In this document: positions 26,685 through 36,253 of the stretch, piece after piece
How the letters are laid out: every line of letters begins with the position of its first letter
Position numbering within the stretch: position 1 is the first letter of the stretch
DNA from: Streptomyces sp. V3I8
GTDB taxonomy: Bacteria > Actinomycetota > Actinomycetes > Streptomycetales > Streptomycetaceae
Direction: 5' to 3'
Assembly: GCF_030817535.1 (NCBI RefSeq)
Contig: NZ_JAUSZL010000002.1
Span: forward strand, 5,642,001-5,706,000
DNA length: 64,000 nt
Translations under genes and position numbers: made by a program
The notes under the pieces: generated by a model
What the model was told of the DNA's origin: nothing
The model's database searches: none
The model's input: only the letters and a program-made list of their open reading frames with translations

Positions 26685-29384
26685 GTGGGCTTCATGAGGC
26701 TCAAGACGACCGGTTTCCAAGCGACGATCCCGACACCGGGTGAGCCGTGGGAGACCCTCTTCGTGAGGGACGACCGGGTCGCGGTGATCGGGACGCAGCA
26801 GCTGGCGTGGGAGGGGCCCCTCACCGGTGTGTACAGCGGGGAGTTCGCCCAACTGCCGGAACTGTTCGCGAGTTGCTGCGACGGCGCGCTGATGCTGCCC
26901 CGTGACAAGGAGGAGGCCACCGTCTTCTTCGCGGGGGACCAGGCCCTGCAGTGGGGCTGGACCAACGGAGCGGTGTGGCGCGGGCCCGTCACCTCCCTGC
27001 CGTCCTGGGGCGCGCTGATCCCGGCGGCCTACCGCACCGAGGTCGACGCGGTCGTCCAGGTCCCGGACTCCGGCGACGGCCGCCGGCAGACCCTGCTGTT
27101 CAAGGGCAGCCGGTGCGCGCTGATCGCCTGGGACGACAAGGTCCGCTACGAAGGCCCCGTCACCGGGCTGACGGTGGGTTCGGGGTGGAGCGAACTGCCC
27201 CCCGAGTGGACCGGCGACATCGACCACGCGTTCTTCCTGGAGAAGGCCGGCGGCGTGGACGAACTGGCCCTGATCAAGGGGGGACAGGCGCTGATCCTCA
27301 ACTGGCAGCGCGGCTGGCGCACGAAGGGCGCCTACGCCAGTGTGCTGCCCCGCCTGGCGAAGCTGCCCGCGCTCTACCAGCAGCCCCGCCTGCCCGCCGC
27401 GGGCCGCTTCACCGGCAGCTCCGACGGGCTGCGGGTCGACCTGCGTGTCGACTTCCAGGGACCCTTCCCGGTGGTCAGCGGTGACCTGTTCGGCGAGTCG
27501 GGCACCACGACCTACTACAGCAACTCCTTCGTCCTGGAGGGCACCCAGGCCGCCCCCGTGCTGCCGGCCGTCGTCTCCGGCACGGCACGGTTCGCCTACA
27601 CCACCGCCACCCCGAAGGTGTCGCTGTCGGTGAACGGCCTGGCCCCCGGGAGCGTCGCCACCCTCACGCTCAGCAGCGCCGACGGCACCACCACCCAGAG
27701 CTTCACCTGCGCCTACGCCTCGAGGTTCCTGCGGACCATCGACTGGGAAGTCGACACCATGGCCGGCACGGTGCCCTTCGGCCAGTACACGACCACCGAA
27801 CACCCCCGCCCGCCCGGCCTGGCCAAACGCCTCCTGACCGTGCCCGCCGCCTACGCCGACGCCAACATCGAACTGCGCGCCCTGTCCGCCGACCAGGTGC
27901 CCGTCAGCGAGGCGGGCACCGACCTGCTGTGGTCGGACGCCGAACTCCACGCCGCGATGCTCAACCACTTCAGCGGGTACAAGGAGACCCAGCAGTGGAA
28001 GCTGTGGACCTTCGTCGCCACCAAGTACGCCGAGGACGGGGTCCTGGGCACCATGTTCGACTCCGTGGGCCTGCAACGGCAGGGCATGGCCGTCTTCCAC
28101 TCCGAGCAGGTCAGCGGCGGACGCGCCGGGACCCGCAAGGAACTGCGCACCTACGTCCACGAGATGGGCCACGCGCTGAACCTGCTGCACTCCTGGGAGA
28201 AGGGCTACGCCGAACCGCCGCAGCCGACCGGCGTCCGCGGCGGCCTGGGCGACCTGTCGTGGATGAACTACGACTGGAAGTACCAGGGCCCCGTCGAGAG
28301 CGGGGACACGGCCTACTGGGCGGAGTTCGGCTACCGGTTCACCGATGCCGAACTGCGCCACCTGCGCCACGGCTTCTACTACGACCTCGTCCCCGGCGGG
28401 AACTACTTCGGACGCAACGCCGCCGACCGCACCGCCGACTCCGCCGCCGGTCCGTCGCCGGCGGAGCTGTCCCTGTCGGACGGGACCGGGCTGCGCCTGG
28501 AACTCACCGGACGCGGCACGTTCGCCTACGGCGAGCCGGTCGTGGCCGAGGTCAAGCTCTCCCTGGACGGCACCCGGCCCGAGGTGGAGGTCTCCCCGCA
28601 GCTCAGCCCCAAGGGGGAGAACCTCACCGTCCTGATCACCGACCCGGCCGGCATCACGCGCCCCTTCCGTCCGATCGCCCGCACCTGCGGCGACCACAGC
28701 AGGCGCGTCACCCTCGGCCCGGACACACCCGCCCTCTACGACAGCGCCTACCTCGGCTACGGCGCGAGCGGCCTCACCTTCGAGCGGCCCGGCACCTACC
28801 GGCTGCGCGCCGTCTACCAGGTACCGGACGGCTCCCGCGTCGTCTCCGCCCGGACGACGGTCAGGGTGCGCCATCCCCTGACGGCCGTGGACGAACAGGC
28901 CGGCGAGCTCCTCATGGGGGACCAGCAGGGCACCCTGCTCGCGCTCCTGGGCTCCGACAGCACGTACCTGAGGACGGGGAACGACGCCCTGGAGGAGCTG
29001 CTGGCCCGCCACGGCGACCACCCGCTGGCCCTCTACGCCCGCATGGCCAAGGGCACGAACGCCGGCCGCCACTTCCTCACCCTGGGCCACGACGGCATCG
29101 GCGTCCGCACCGCCGACACCGCGACCGCCGTCGAGGAACTCGGCACGGTCGTCGACACCACCCTGGACGACACCCGGGCCGCGGGCGTCGACAACATCAC
29201 GCTGAACGCCACCATGCGGCGCCTGGCCCGCGCCCACGCCCGCGGCGGCGACCTCAAGCAGGCCGACGCCGTCCTCGACCAGCTCGTGGACACCTTCCGG
29301 GACAAGGACATCCCGCAGCCCGTCCTGGCCGCCGTCACCGAACAGGCGGAGAGCACCCGCACCGAACTGCACGACCAGGGATAG
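26685..29384 (+). CDS. Metzincin-like zinc metalloprotease with N-terminal hemopexin-like repeats
   Basis: 899 aa. Residues about 10-235 show hemopexin-like blades (repeated VFFAGDQALQW, LLFKGSRCALIAW and LALIKGGQALILNW, each followed by a GPVT...LP turn). A beta domain leads to a zinc site H492-E-x-x-H496-x5-H502 and a Met-turn-like WMNYDW (M527), the metzincin pattern. The C-terminal third contains beta-sandwich and helical repeats. There is no signal peptide, lipobox or membrane helix, which is odd for such a protease. GTG 26685 has AGGGGG 4-5 nt upstream; an in-frame ATG at 26694 is the alternative. It stands alone, between the pknG cluster and the csn operon. Confidence 0.82.
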   Translation: MGFMRLKTTGFQATIPTPGEPWETLFVRDDRVAVIGTQQLAWEGPLTGVYSGEFAQLPELFASCCDGALMLPRDKEEATVFFAGDQALQWGWTNGAVWRGPVTSLPSWGALIPAAYRTEVDAVVQVPDSGDGRRQTLLFKGSRCALIAWDDKVRYEGPVTGLTVGSGWSELPPEWTGDIDHAFFLEKAGGVDELALIKGGQALILNWQRGWRTKGAYASVLPRLAKLPALYQQPRLPAAGRFTGSSDGLRVDLRVDFQGPFPVVSGDLFGESGTTTYYSNSFVLEGTQAAPVLPAVVSGTARFAYTTATPKVSLSVNGLAPGSVATLTLSSADGTTTQSFTCAYASRFLRTIDWEVDTMAGTVPFGQYTTTEHPRPPGLAKRLLTVPAAYADANIELRALSADQVPVSEAGTDLLWSDAELHAAMLNHFSGYKETQQWKLWTFVATKYAEDGVLGTMFDSVGLQRQGMAVFHSEQVSGGRAGTRKELRTYVHEMGHALNLLHSWEKGYAEPPQPTGVRGGLGDLSWMNYDWKYQGPVESGDTAYWAEFGYRFTDAELRHLRHGFYYDLVPGGNYFGRNAADRTADSAAGPSPAELSLSDGTGLRLELTGRGTFAYGEPVVAEVKLSLDGTRPEVEVSPQLSPKGENLTVLITDPAGITRPFRPIARTCGDHSRRVTLGPDTPALYDSAYLGYGASGLTFERPGTYRLRAVYQVPDGSRVVSARTTVRVRHPLTAVDEQAGELLMGDQQGTLLALLGSDSTYLRTGNDALEELLARHGDHPLALYARMAKGTNAGRHFLTLGHDGIGVRTADTATAVEELGTVVDTTLDDTRAAGVDNITLNATMRRLARAHARGGDLKQADAVLDQLVDTFRDKDIPQPVLAAVTEQAESTRTELHDQG

Positions 29385-29391
29385 CAACACG

Positions 29392-29440
29392 GCCGTCCGG
29401 AGCCCCGGCGGACCCCGGGTCCGCCGGGACTCCGGACGGC
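29392..29440. terminator. 24-bp hairpin between convergent metalloprotease and csnK
   Basis: Two 24-nt arms (29392-29415 and 29417-29440) are complementary with one mismatch. They lie 8 nt after the protease stop and 13 nt before the csnK end. It is a strong bidirectional terminator candidate. Confidence 0.8.
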
Positions 29441-29452
29441 ACCTCCTCGGAC

Positions 29453-30421
29453 TCAGACCTTCTCGTAGAACTCCCGCACGCGCGCGTGCGCCCGGACCGG
29501 CACACCCGCGTGGTCGAGCCCGAGCAGTGCGGCTCCCAGGACCGGCCGGGCGGTGACGACCCGGGGCACGGCCTTGGGGGCCCGCTCGGCCAGCAGTTCC
29601 CGTACGCGGGTGTCGAGCTGGGGGTGGCGGGCGGCCAGGACGCCGCCGCCGAGCAGGACCGGCGTCTCCTCGCCGAGCAGGTCGAGCCGGGTCAGGGCCA
29701 CGACGACCATGCTCACGATCTCCTGCGCCAGCCGGTCGACGAGGGCGCGGGCGACCGGGTCGCCGGCCGCGGCCACGGAGAACAGGACCGGCGTCAGCTC
29801 GTGACGCCGGGTGTCCTCGATGTGCCCCAGGTGCAGGGCCTCGATCAGCGCGTACATCGTGGGCAGGCCGAAGTGCGCGGGCAGGGCGCGGGCCAGCACG
29901 GTGCCGGGGCCCCGGCCGTCCTCGGCGCGCGCCGCGTGCCACAGGGCCTCCTCGGCGAGGCCGGAGCCGCCGCCCCAGTCACCGGAGAGGCGGCCCAGGG
30001 CGGGGAAGCGGGCGACCCGGCCGTCGGGCCGCATGCCCACGCAGTTGATGCCCGCGCCGCACACCACGGCGACGCCCCGCGGCTCCTCCACACCGGCCCG
30101 CAGGATCGCGAAGGTGTCGTTGCGGACCTCCACGGTCGTCCCCCACGCGCGCGCGTGCAGCGCGGCGGCCAGCTGCTGCTCCTCCACGGGCAGGTCGGCG
30201 TTGGCCAGGCACGCGGAGACATGGCCGACGGAGGTGACGCCCGCCGCGGCGAACGCCCGGTCCACGGCGCCGGCGAGTACGTCCACCGCCTGCCGGACAC
30301 CGACCACGGGCGGCTGGAAGCCGCCGCCGCGCGCCGTGGCGAGCACGCTCCCGTCGCCCGCCACCACCGCGACGTCGGTCTTGCTGTTCCCCGCGTCGAC
30401 GGCGAGGACGGTCGCCGTCAC
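29453..30421 (-). CDS. csnK: BadF/BcrA-type N-acetylglucosamine/glucosamine kinase CsnK
   Basis: 322 aa. It is an ASKHA-fold sugar kinase of the BadF/GlcNAc-kinase group: LAVDAGNSKTDVAVV is the phosphate-1 motif, VVCGAGINCVG the phosphate-2 region, and SGDWGGGSGLAEEAL and PVLLGGGVLA are the adenosine-side motifs. It would phosphorylate the amino sugar released from imported oligosaccharide. The GTG start overlaps the csnH stop as GTGA. It is last in the csnR-E-F-G-H-K order known from S. coelicolor. Confidence 0.85.
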   Translation of the reverse strand: MTATVLAVDAGNSKTDVAVVAGDGSVLATARGGGFQPPVVGVRQAVDVLAGAVDRAFAAAGVTSVGHVSACLANADLPVEEQQLAAALHARAWGTTVEVRNDTFAILRAGVEEPRGVAVVCGAGINCVGMRPDGRVARFPALGRLSGDWGGGSGLAEEALWHAARAEDGRGPGTVLARALPAHFGLPTMYALIEALHLGHIEDTRRHELTPVLFSVAAAGDPVARALVDRLAQEIVSMVVVALTRLDLLGEETPVLLGGGVLAARHPQLDTRVRELLAERAPKAVPRVVTARPVLGAALLGLDHAGVPVRAHARVREFYEKV

Positions 30422-31683
30422 GCCCACGCGAGGTGCTCCCGGTTGTGCGCGATCAGCCGGTCGGTGAGGCCGTCGGCCAGCGCGTACTGGCCGACCAGGG
30501 GGTGTGCGAGCAGCGCCCGGAACACCCGCTCGCGGCCCCCGCGCAGCGCGGCCTCCAGGGCCAGGTCCTCGTACGCGGTGACGTTCGCGGTCAGCCCCGC
30601 GAACAGCGGGTCCACCGGCGCCACCGGCAGCGGCGAGGCCCCGGTGCGGCCGACCGCCGCCTGCACCTCGATCACGGCGTCGTCGGGCAGGAACGGCAGT
30701 GTCCCCCGGTTGTAGGTGTTCACCACCTGGTACGGGCTGCCGCCCCCGCCCAGCAGGGACGCGGCGAGGTCGACGGCGGCCTCCGAGTAGTACGCCCCGC
30801 CCCGCTTGCCCAGCAGCGCCGGCTTCTCGTCGAGCGCCGGGTCGCCGTACATCTCCAGCAGCTCCTTCTCCATCGCCGCCACCTCCGCGGCGCGCGAGGG
30901 CTTCGTACCCAGTTCCCGTACGACCTCGTCGTGCGCGTAGAAGTAGCGCAGGTAGTAGGACGGCACGACGCCCAGCCGGTCGAGGACGCCGCGCGGCAGG
31001 CGCAGGTCGCCGGCGAGGGCGTCGCCGTGTTCGGCGAGCAGCTTCGGCAGGACGTTCTCGCCCTCGGGTCCGCCCAGCCGCACCTGCGTCTCCCAGGTGA
31101 GGTGGTTGAGGCCCACGTGGTCCAGGTGCACGTCGGTGGCGGCGACCCCGAGCAGTCCGGCGAACCTGCGCTGGAACCCGATCGCCACATTGCACAGTCC
31201 GACTGCCTTGTGGCCGGCCTGGAGGAGGGCGCGGGTCACGATGCCGACGGGATTGGTGAAGTCGATGATCCAGGCGTCCGGGTTGGCCCGCCGGACCCGC
31301 TCGGCGATGTCCAGCACCACCGGGACCGTACGCAGCGCCTTGGCCAGGCCCCCCGCGCCGGTGGTCTCCTGGCCGACGCAGCCGCACTCCAGCGGCCAGG
31401 TCTCGTCCTCGTTGCGGGCGGCCTGCCCTCCCACGCGGAGCTGGAGCAGCACGGCGTCGGCGCCGTCGACGCCCGCGTCGAGGTCGTCGGTCGTGGTGAT
31501 CCGTCCGGGGTGCCCCTGCCTGGCGAAGATGCGCCGGGCGAGACCGCCGACGAGCTCCAGCCGGTCCGGCGCCGGGTCGACGAGGACCAGCTCCCCGACG
31601 GGCAGCGTGTCCCGCAGCCGTGCGAATCCGTCGATGAGTTCAGGGGTGTAGGTGGAGCCCCCGCCCACTACTGCGAGTTTCAT
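30418..31683 (-). CDS. csnH: GH4 6-phospho-beta-glucosidase-like enzyme CsnH
   Basis: 421 aa, full length for glycoside hydrolase family 4. The NAD-binding start MKLAVVGGGSTYTPELIDGF, the ADAVLLQLRVGG strand, the metal-binding Cys in GLCNVAIGFQRR and VGLNHLTW are diagnostic. GH4 enzymes use NAD+ and Mn2+ and cleave by oxidation-elimination. Within this operon it should act on intracellular glucosamine-type disaccharides or their phosphates. It starts 1 nt after the csnG stop. Confidence 0.88.
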   Translation of the reverse strand: MKLAVVGGGSTYTPELIDGFARLRDTLPVGELVLVDPAPDRLELVGGLARRIFARQGHPGRITTTDDLDAGVDGADAVLLQLRVGGQAARNEDETWPLECGCVGQETTGAGGLAKALRTVPVVLDIAERVRRANPDAWIIDFTNPVGIVTRALLQAGHKAVGLCNVAIGFQRRFAGLLGVAATDVHLDHVGLNHLTWETQVRLGGPEGENVLPKLLAEHGDALAGDLRLPRGVLDRLGVVPSYYLRYFYAHDEVVRELGTKPSRAAEVAAMEKELLEMYGDPALDEKPALLGKRGGAYYSEAAVDLAASLLGGGGSPYQVVNTYNRGTLPFLPDDAVIEVQAAVGRTGASPLPVAPVDPLFAGLTANVTAYEDLALEAALRGGRERVFRALLAHPLVGQYALADGLTDRLIAHNREHLAWA

Positions 31684-31684
31684 A

Positions 31685-32602
31685 TCAGCCCTTTACTCCG
31701 GTGAGCGTGACGCCTTCGACGAACGCCTTCTGTGCGAAGAAGAACACGAGGATCACGGGGGCCATGACCAGGACGGTCGCGGCCATCGTCAGGTTCCAGT
31801 CGGTGTGGTGCGCGCCCTTGAAGGACTCCAGGCCGTAGCTCAGGGTCCAGGCGCCGGGGTTCTCGGACGCGTAGATCTGCGGCCCGAAGTAGTCGTTCCA
31901 GGCGTAGAAGAACTGGAACAGCGCGACAGCGGCGATACCCGGCTTCGCCATCGGCAGCACGACCCTCAGCAGGGTCTTCAGGTCCCCGCAGCCGTCGACC
32001 TTCGCCGCGTCGAGGTACTCGTTCGGGATCGTCATCAGGAACTGCCGCAGCAGGAAGATGGAGAACGCGTCGCCGAACGCCATCGGGATGATCAGCGGCC
32101 ACAGGGTGCCCGACAGATCCAGCTGCTTCGCCCAGAACAGGTACATCGGGATGATGATGACCTGCGGCGGCAGCATCATCATCGAGATGACCAGCATCAG
32201 CGACAGGTTCCGGCCACGGAAACGGAACTTGGCGAGCGCGTACGCCACCGGGACCGAGGACGCGACCGTCAGCGCGGTGCCGGCGCCCGCGTACAGGAGG
32301 GTGTTCCGCCACCAGGTGAGGAAGCCGGGCGTGTCGAAGACCTTCGCGTAGTTGCCCCACTCCCAGGTGTCCGGGACCAGGTCCCTGGTGAGCGTCTGGT
32401 CGTCGCTCATCAGCGAGGTCAGGACGACGAACACGAAGGGCAGTACGAAGAACAGCGCGGCCGCGACACCGAGCGCGTGCACGGCGATCCACTCCAGGAG
32501 CGCCCTGCGGCGGGCGGTCCGCTCGGCGGGCGTGACCGGCGCCTTCGGGCCCTTTGGTTCCCGTGTCCCGTCCGGTACGTGGACTTCAGTCGTCTGTGTC
32601 AT
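31685..32602 (-). CDS. csnG: ABC sugar transporter permease CsnG (MalG type)
   Basis: 305 aa, six predicted membrane helices after a charged cytoplasmic N-terminus. The EAA loop EYLDAAKVDGCG that contacts the ATPase is present. No ATPase gene is in the operon, so it presumably uses the shared MsiK ATPase, as other Streptomyces carbohydrate importers do. It lies 2 nt downstream of csnF. Confidence 0.9.
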   Translation of the reverse strand: MTQTTEVHVPDGTREPKGPKAPVTPAERTARRRALLEWIAVHALGVAAALFFVLPFVFVVLTSLMSDDQTLTRDLVPDTWEWGNYAKVFDTPGFLTWWRNTLLYAGAGTALTVASSVPVAYALAKFRFRGRNLSLMLVISMMMLPPQVIIIPMYLFWAKQLDLSGTLWPLIIPMAFGDAFSIFLLRQFLMTIPNEYLDAAKVDGCGDLKTLLRVVLPMAKPGIAAVALFQFFYAWNDYFGPQIYASENPGAWTLSYGLESFKGAHHTDWNLTMAATVLVMAPVILVFFFAQKAFVEGVTLTGVKG

Positions 32603-32604
32603 GG

Positions 32605-33546
32605 TCAGTCACCTGCCTGGACGAGACCGCCGCGGCGCCGCATCAGGAGCGCGGTGAACGCCATGGACAGAGCGAACAGCACCAGCGCGACCACGCACGC
32701 GGAGCCGTAGTCGAAGCGCTGGAAGCCGAGGTTGTAGACGAGCTGCGGCAGGGTGAGCGTCGACTTGTCCGGGTACCCCGGCTCGAACTGCTGACCGGAG
32801 CCGCCGATGATCCCGGAGGCGACCTTCCCCGCGACCAGCGGCTGCGTGTAGTACTGCATCGTCTGGATCACCCCGGTGACCACTGCGAACATCACGATCG
32901 GCGAGATGTTCGGCAGCGTCACGAACCGGAACCGCTGCCAGGCCGACGCGCCGTCCAGCTCGGCGGCCTCGTACTGCTCCTTCGGTACGTCGAGCAGCGC
33001 GGCCATGAAGATGACCATCAGGTCGCCGACGCCCCACAGGGCGAGCACGGTGAGCGCGGGCTTGGACCAGGCGGCGTCCGTGAACCAGCCGGGCGTCGGC
33101 AGACCGAGGTCGCCGAGCACCGAGTTGACCGGTCCCGTACCCGGGTTGAGCAGGAACACGAAGGCCAGCGTGGCGGCGACGGGCGGCGCGAGGTAGGGCA
33201 GGTAGAACAGCGTGCGGAAGACGCCCGTGCCGGTCCTGATCTTCGTGATCAGCAGGCCGATCCCCAGGCCGAAGGCGACCCGGAAGGTGACCATGACGAG
33301 CACCAGCCACACGGTGTTGCGCAGCGCCGGCCAGAACATGGGGTAGTCGTCGAAGACGTAACTCCAGTTGTCCAGTCCCCGGAACTCCGGGACGCCGAAG
33401 CCGTCGTACTTCATGAACGAGAAGTACACGGTCGACACCAGCGGGTACGCGAAGAAGACGCTGAAGCCGATCAGCCACGGCGACATGAAGGCGGCCGTGC
33501 GCAGAGCCTGTTTCCTGCGTTTCGTACGCAGCGTGGGTGTGGACAT
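32605..33546 (-). CDS. csnF: ABC sugar transporter permease CsnF (MalF type)
   Basis: 313 aa with six membrane helices and the EAA motif EQYEAAELDGAS. The N-terminus is short and basic. It pairs with CsnG to form the channel for glucosamine oligosaccharides delivered by CsnE. The gene starts 5 nt after the csnE stop, so it is in the same transcript. Confidence 0.9.
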   Translation of the reverse strand: MSTPTLRTKRRKQALRTAAFMSPWLIGFSVFFAYPLVSTVYFSFMKYDGFGVPEFRGLDNWSYVFDDYPMFWPALRNTVWLVLVMVTFRVAFGLGIGLLITKIRTGTGVFRTLFYLPYLAPPVAATLAFVFLLNPGTGPVNSVLGDLGLPTPGWFTDAAWSKPALTVLALWGVGDLMVIFMAALLDVPKEQYEAAELDGASAWQRFRFVTLPNISPIVMFAVVTGVIQTMQYYTQPLVAGKVASGIIGGSGQQFEPGYPDKSTLTLPQLVYNLGFQRFDYGSACVVALVLFALSMAFTALLMRRRGGLVQAGD

Positions 33547-33551
33547 GGCCG

Positions 33552-34880
33552 CTACTTGGCCTGCTCGATGTCACGGTCGATCTGCTCGGCCGTCTTCTCC
33601 AGACCGGCCTTCAGGTCCTTCGCCCTGCCGGACTCGTACTGGAAACCGAAGTCCTGCAGCGTCGTCTGGTACGTCGAGCCGTTGACGGAGGCCGGCGGGG
33701 TGTTGGACCGCGGATGCCGGGCGATGTCCACGAAGGTCTTGAAGCCGTCCTCGACCTTCAGATCGGGCGACTCGAGCGCGTCGAACGTGGACGGCACGTT
33801 GTGGATGGCGTTGGCGAAGGAGACGACGGCCTCGGTGTCGGTCGTCATGTACCGCATCAGTTCCCAGGCCGCGTTCTGCTTCTTGCTCTGCGGCGCGATG
33901 CCCATGATCGTGCCGGAGAGGAACCCCTTGCCGTACTCCTCCACCTCGTCGTCGGCGACGGGCATCGGGGCGGTGCCGATCTCGAACTCCACCCCCGCGT
34001 CCTTCGCCATCCCGAGCCGCCACTCGCCGTCGAGCTGCATCGCCACCTGCCCGGTCTGGAAGGGGTGCTTGGCGCCCCACTCGTCGCCGAACGTGTTGCG
34101 GTACCTCTCCAGCTTCTGGAATCCGCCGAGGTCGTCGACGAGCTTCTTCTGGTACGTGAACATCTCGGCGAAGGCCGGGTCCTTCGCGATGTTCGACTTG
34201 CCGCCCTTGTCGAAGTAGGCGTGGTCCCACTGCGCCATGTAGTGGTCCACGACGGTCTCGTAGCCGTGGTAGTTCGGCATGAAGCCGAGCTGCTCGTACG
34301 AGTCGCCCTTGCTCTTCGTCAGCTTCTTCGCGTCCTTGGCGAACTCGGTCCAGGTCTTCGGCGGGGCCTTGATGCCGGCCGCCTCGAAGGCGTCCTTGTT
34401 GTAGTACAGCCCGTACGCGTCGCCCAGCAGCGGCAGCGCGCAGCGCGTGCCCTCGAACTGCGTGTACTCCAGCATCGGCTTCGGGATGATCGCGTCGAGG
34501 TCGAGCTTCGACTTCTCGATGAACGGCTTCAGGTCAGCGAAGGCGCCGGACGAGCAGAACTTGCCGACGTTGGACGTGGTGAACGACGACACCACGTCGG
34601 GCCCGTTCGAACCGCCCGCGCGCAGCGCCTGGTTGAGCTTGTCGTCGTTGATGTTGCCGACGACCTTCACCTTGATGTTGGGGTGCGCCTTCTCGAAGCG
34701 GCCGATGTTCTCCTGGATCGCCTTCACCTCGGCGGGCGCGCTCCAGCCGTGCCAGAAGGTGATCGTGGTCCTCGCGTTCGGGTCGTCCGTGGCACCGGAG
34801 CCGGACTGACCGGTACAGCCGGTGGCGAGCAGGGCTATCGACGCGGCGGCGAGCACCGCTTTACGGGGCGTTCCGGGCAT
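33552..34880 (-). CDS. csnE: Glucosamine-oligosaccharide-binding lipoprotein CsnE
   Basis: 442 aa. A lipoprotein signal ends in lipobox LLATGC (Cys22). The mature part is a family 1 extracellular sugar-binding protein, with TITFWHGWSAPAEV near the start and several aromatic residues in the binding cleft. It should capture chitosan-derived oligosaccharides outside the membrane. It lies 69 nt after csnR, with no separate ROK operator in that gap, so it is probably co-transcribed with csnR. Confidence 0.87.
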   Translation of the reverse strand: MPGTPRKAVLAAASIALLATGCTGQSGSGATDDPNARTTITFWHGWSAPAEVKAIQENIGRFEKAHPNIKVKVVGNINDDKLNQALRAGGSNGPDVVSSFTTSNVGKFCSSGAFADLKPFIEKSKLDLDAIIPKPMLEYTQFEGTRCALPLLGDAYGLYYNKDAFEAAGIKAPPKTWTEFAKDAKKLTKSKGDSYEQLGFMPNYHGYETVVDHYMAQWDHAYFDKGGKSNIAKDPAFAEMFTYQKKLVDDLGGFQKLERYRNTFGDEWGAKHPFQTGQVAMQLDGEWRLGMAKDAGVEFEIGTAPMPVADDEVEEYGKGFLSGTIMGIAPQSKKQNAAWELMRYMTTDTEAVVSFANAIHNVPSTFDALESPDLKVEDGFKTFVDIARHPRSNTPPASVNGSTYQTTLQDFGFQYESGRAKDLKAGLEKTAEQIDRDIEQAK

Positions 34881-34949
34881 GGCGGGGTCTCCCTATGAGC
34901 AGGGCGGGCTGGACGGGGAAGGGAAGCGGAAGAAGAGGTACGGGGCTGG

Positions 34950-36164
34950 TCAGTGGGCCGAGGTGTCGAAGACCTCGTCGCGGGTGGCCGCGAGCGCGCT
35001 CTCCAGCGCGCCGCGCAGCACGGGCTGTTCGCGTACGTCGCCGACGACGAGGCGCGGCCGGGACGCGGCCAGCTCCTCCAGCTCGGCCTGCACCAGTGCG
35101 CGCAGGGGTTCGCCGCCCCTGCTGAGCGAGGCGCCGCTGAGGACGACGAGTTCGGGGTCGAGGACGGAGACGAGCGAGGCGAGACCGGTGGCGAGGCCCG
35201 TCGCGTACGTCTTGAGGAGCTCCCGGTGCGGGCCGGCGTCGATGCCGGCGGCCTGCTCCACGAGGGTGGCGGCGACTTCGGAGTACGGCCCGGTGGGTAT
35301 GGGGCGGATGCCCAGCTCACGGGCGAGTTTCGGAATGGCCTGGGAGCCGGCCAGCTCCTGGTAGCCGCCGCTGTTGGCCTTGGTGACGTGCCGGACGAGC
35401 GGCGCGCCGGGTACGGGCAGGAAGCCGACCTCGCCGGCGCCGCCGGTCCAGCCGCGGTGCAGCCGTCCGCCGAGCACGAGGGCGGCTCCCAGTCCTCCCT
35501 CGTTCCACAGCAGGACGAAGTCCTCGTGGCCCCGGGCCGCGCCGAGCCGCTGTTCGGCGACGGCGGCGAGGTTGACGTCGTTCTCGTACTCGACCGGCAT
35601 CGGCAGCGCCGCCGCGAGCTCGTCGAGCAGGGCGGGGGAGTGCCAGCCGGGCAGGTGGGAGGCGTAGCGCAGACGGCCCGTGTTCGGGTCGAAGGCGCCG
35701 GGGGTGCCGATGACGAGCCGCTGGACGTCGGACCGGACCAGCCCCGCCGCCTTCACCGCGCCGTCGAGGGCGTCGGTGACCTGCCGTACGACGGTGTGGG
35801 CCGGGCGCCGGCCGGGGGTGGGCAGTTCGTACTCGCCCACCGTCCGTCCCGTCACGTCGGCGACGGCGGCGAGGATCCGCTCGGGCGTCACATCGAGCCC
35901 GGCGGCGTACGCGGCGACCGGATTCACCGCGTACAGCTGGGCGTTGGGCCCGGGCCGCCCCTCGCTGGTGCCGGTGACGACGACGAGTCCCGCCGCCTCC
36001 AGCCGGGCGAGCAGCTGGGAGGCGGTCGGCTTCGACAGCCCGGTCAGCTTGCCGATCCGGGTCCGGGACAGCGGCCCGTGCTCCAGGAGCAGATCGAGCG
36101 CGGCCCGGTCGTTCATGGCACGCAGCACGCGCGGGGTGCCCGGCGTACCGGAATTTCCTGCCAT
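34950..36164 (-). CDS. csnR: ROK-family transcriptional repressor CsnR
   Basis: 404 aa. An N-terminal winged helix-turn-helix (residues about 15-75; RTRIGKLTGLSKPTASQLLARLEAAGL) is followed by a ROK sugar-kinase-like sensor domain with LVIGTPGAFD, YENDVNLAAVAEQRLG and the GGAGEVGFL block. The usual ROK Cys-rich zinc motif after this block is replaced by PVPGAPLVRHV, so zinc binding is unlikely. In S. coelicolor and S. lividans CsnR represses the csn operon and chitosanase genes until glucosamine oligomers appear. ATG 36164 is the chosen start; the upstream extension to 36293 would read across the operator. Confidence 0.87.
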   Translation of the reverse strand: MAGNSGTPGTPRVLRAMNDRAALDLLLEHGPLSRTRIGKLTGLSKPTASQLLARLEAAGLVVVTGTSEGRPGPNAQLYAVNPVAAYAAGLDVTPERILAAVADVTGRTVGEYELPTPGRRPAHTVVRQVTDALDGAVKAAGLVRSDVQRLVIGTPGAFDPNTGRLRYASHLPGWHSPALLDELAAALPMPVEYENDVNLAAVAEQRLGAARGHEDFVLLWNEGGLGAALVLGGRLHRGWTGGAGEVGFLPVPGAPLVRHVTKANSGGYQELAGSQAIPKLARELGIRPIPTGPYSEVAATLVEQAAGIDAGPHRELLKTYATGLATGLASLVSVLDPELVVLSGASLSRGGEPLRALVQAELEELAASRPRLVVGDVREQPVLRGALESALAATRDEVFDTSAH

Positions 36165-36235
36165 GTCTGCGACACCTGCCTCTCGGCTCTCCAGCTTCCC
36201 AGCGAGCGCGAGGCAAAGTCCACCTGCGGCGACTG

Positions 36236-36253
36236 TTAGGAAGGTTTCCTGTC
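36236..36253. promoter_or_regulatory. Putative ROK (CsnR) operator
   Basis: ttaggaaggtttcctgtc contains arms AGGAA (36238-36242) and TTCCT (36246-36250) around a 3-nt spacer, like known Streptomyces ROK boxes. It lies 72 nt upstream of the csnR start, which suggests autoregulation of the operon. Confidence 0.7.
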
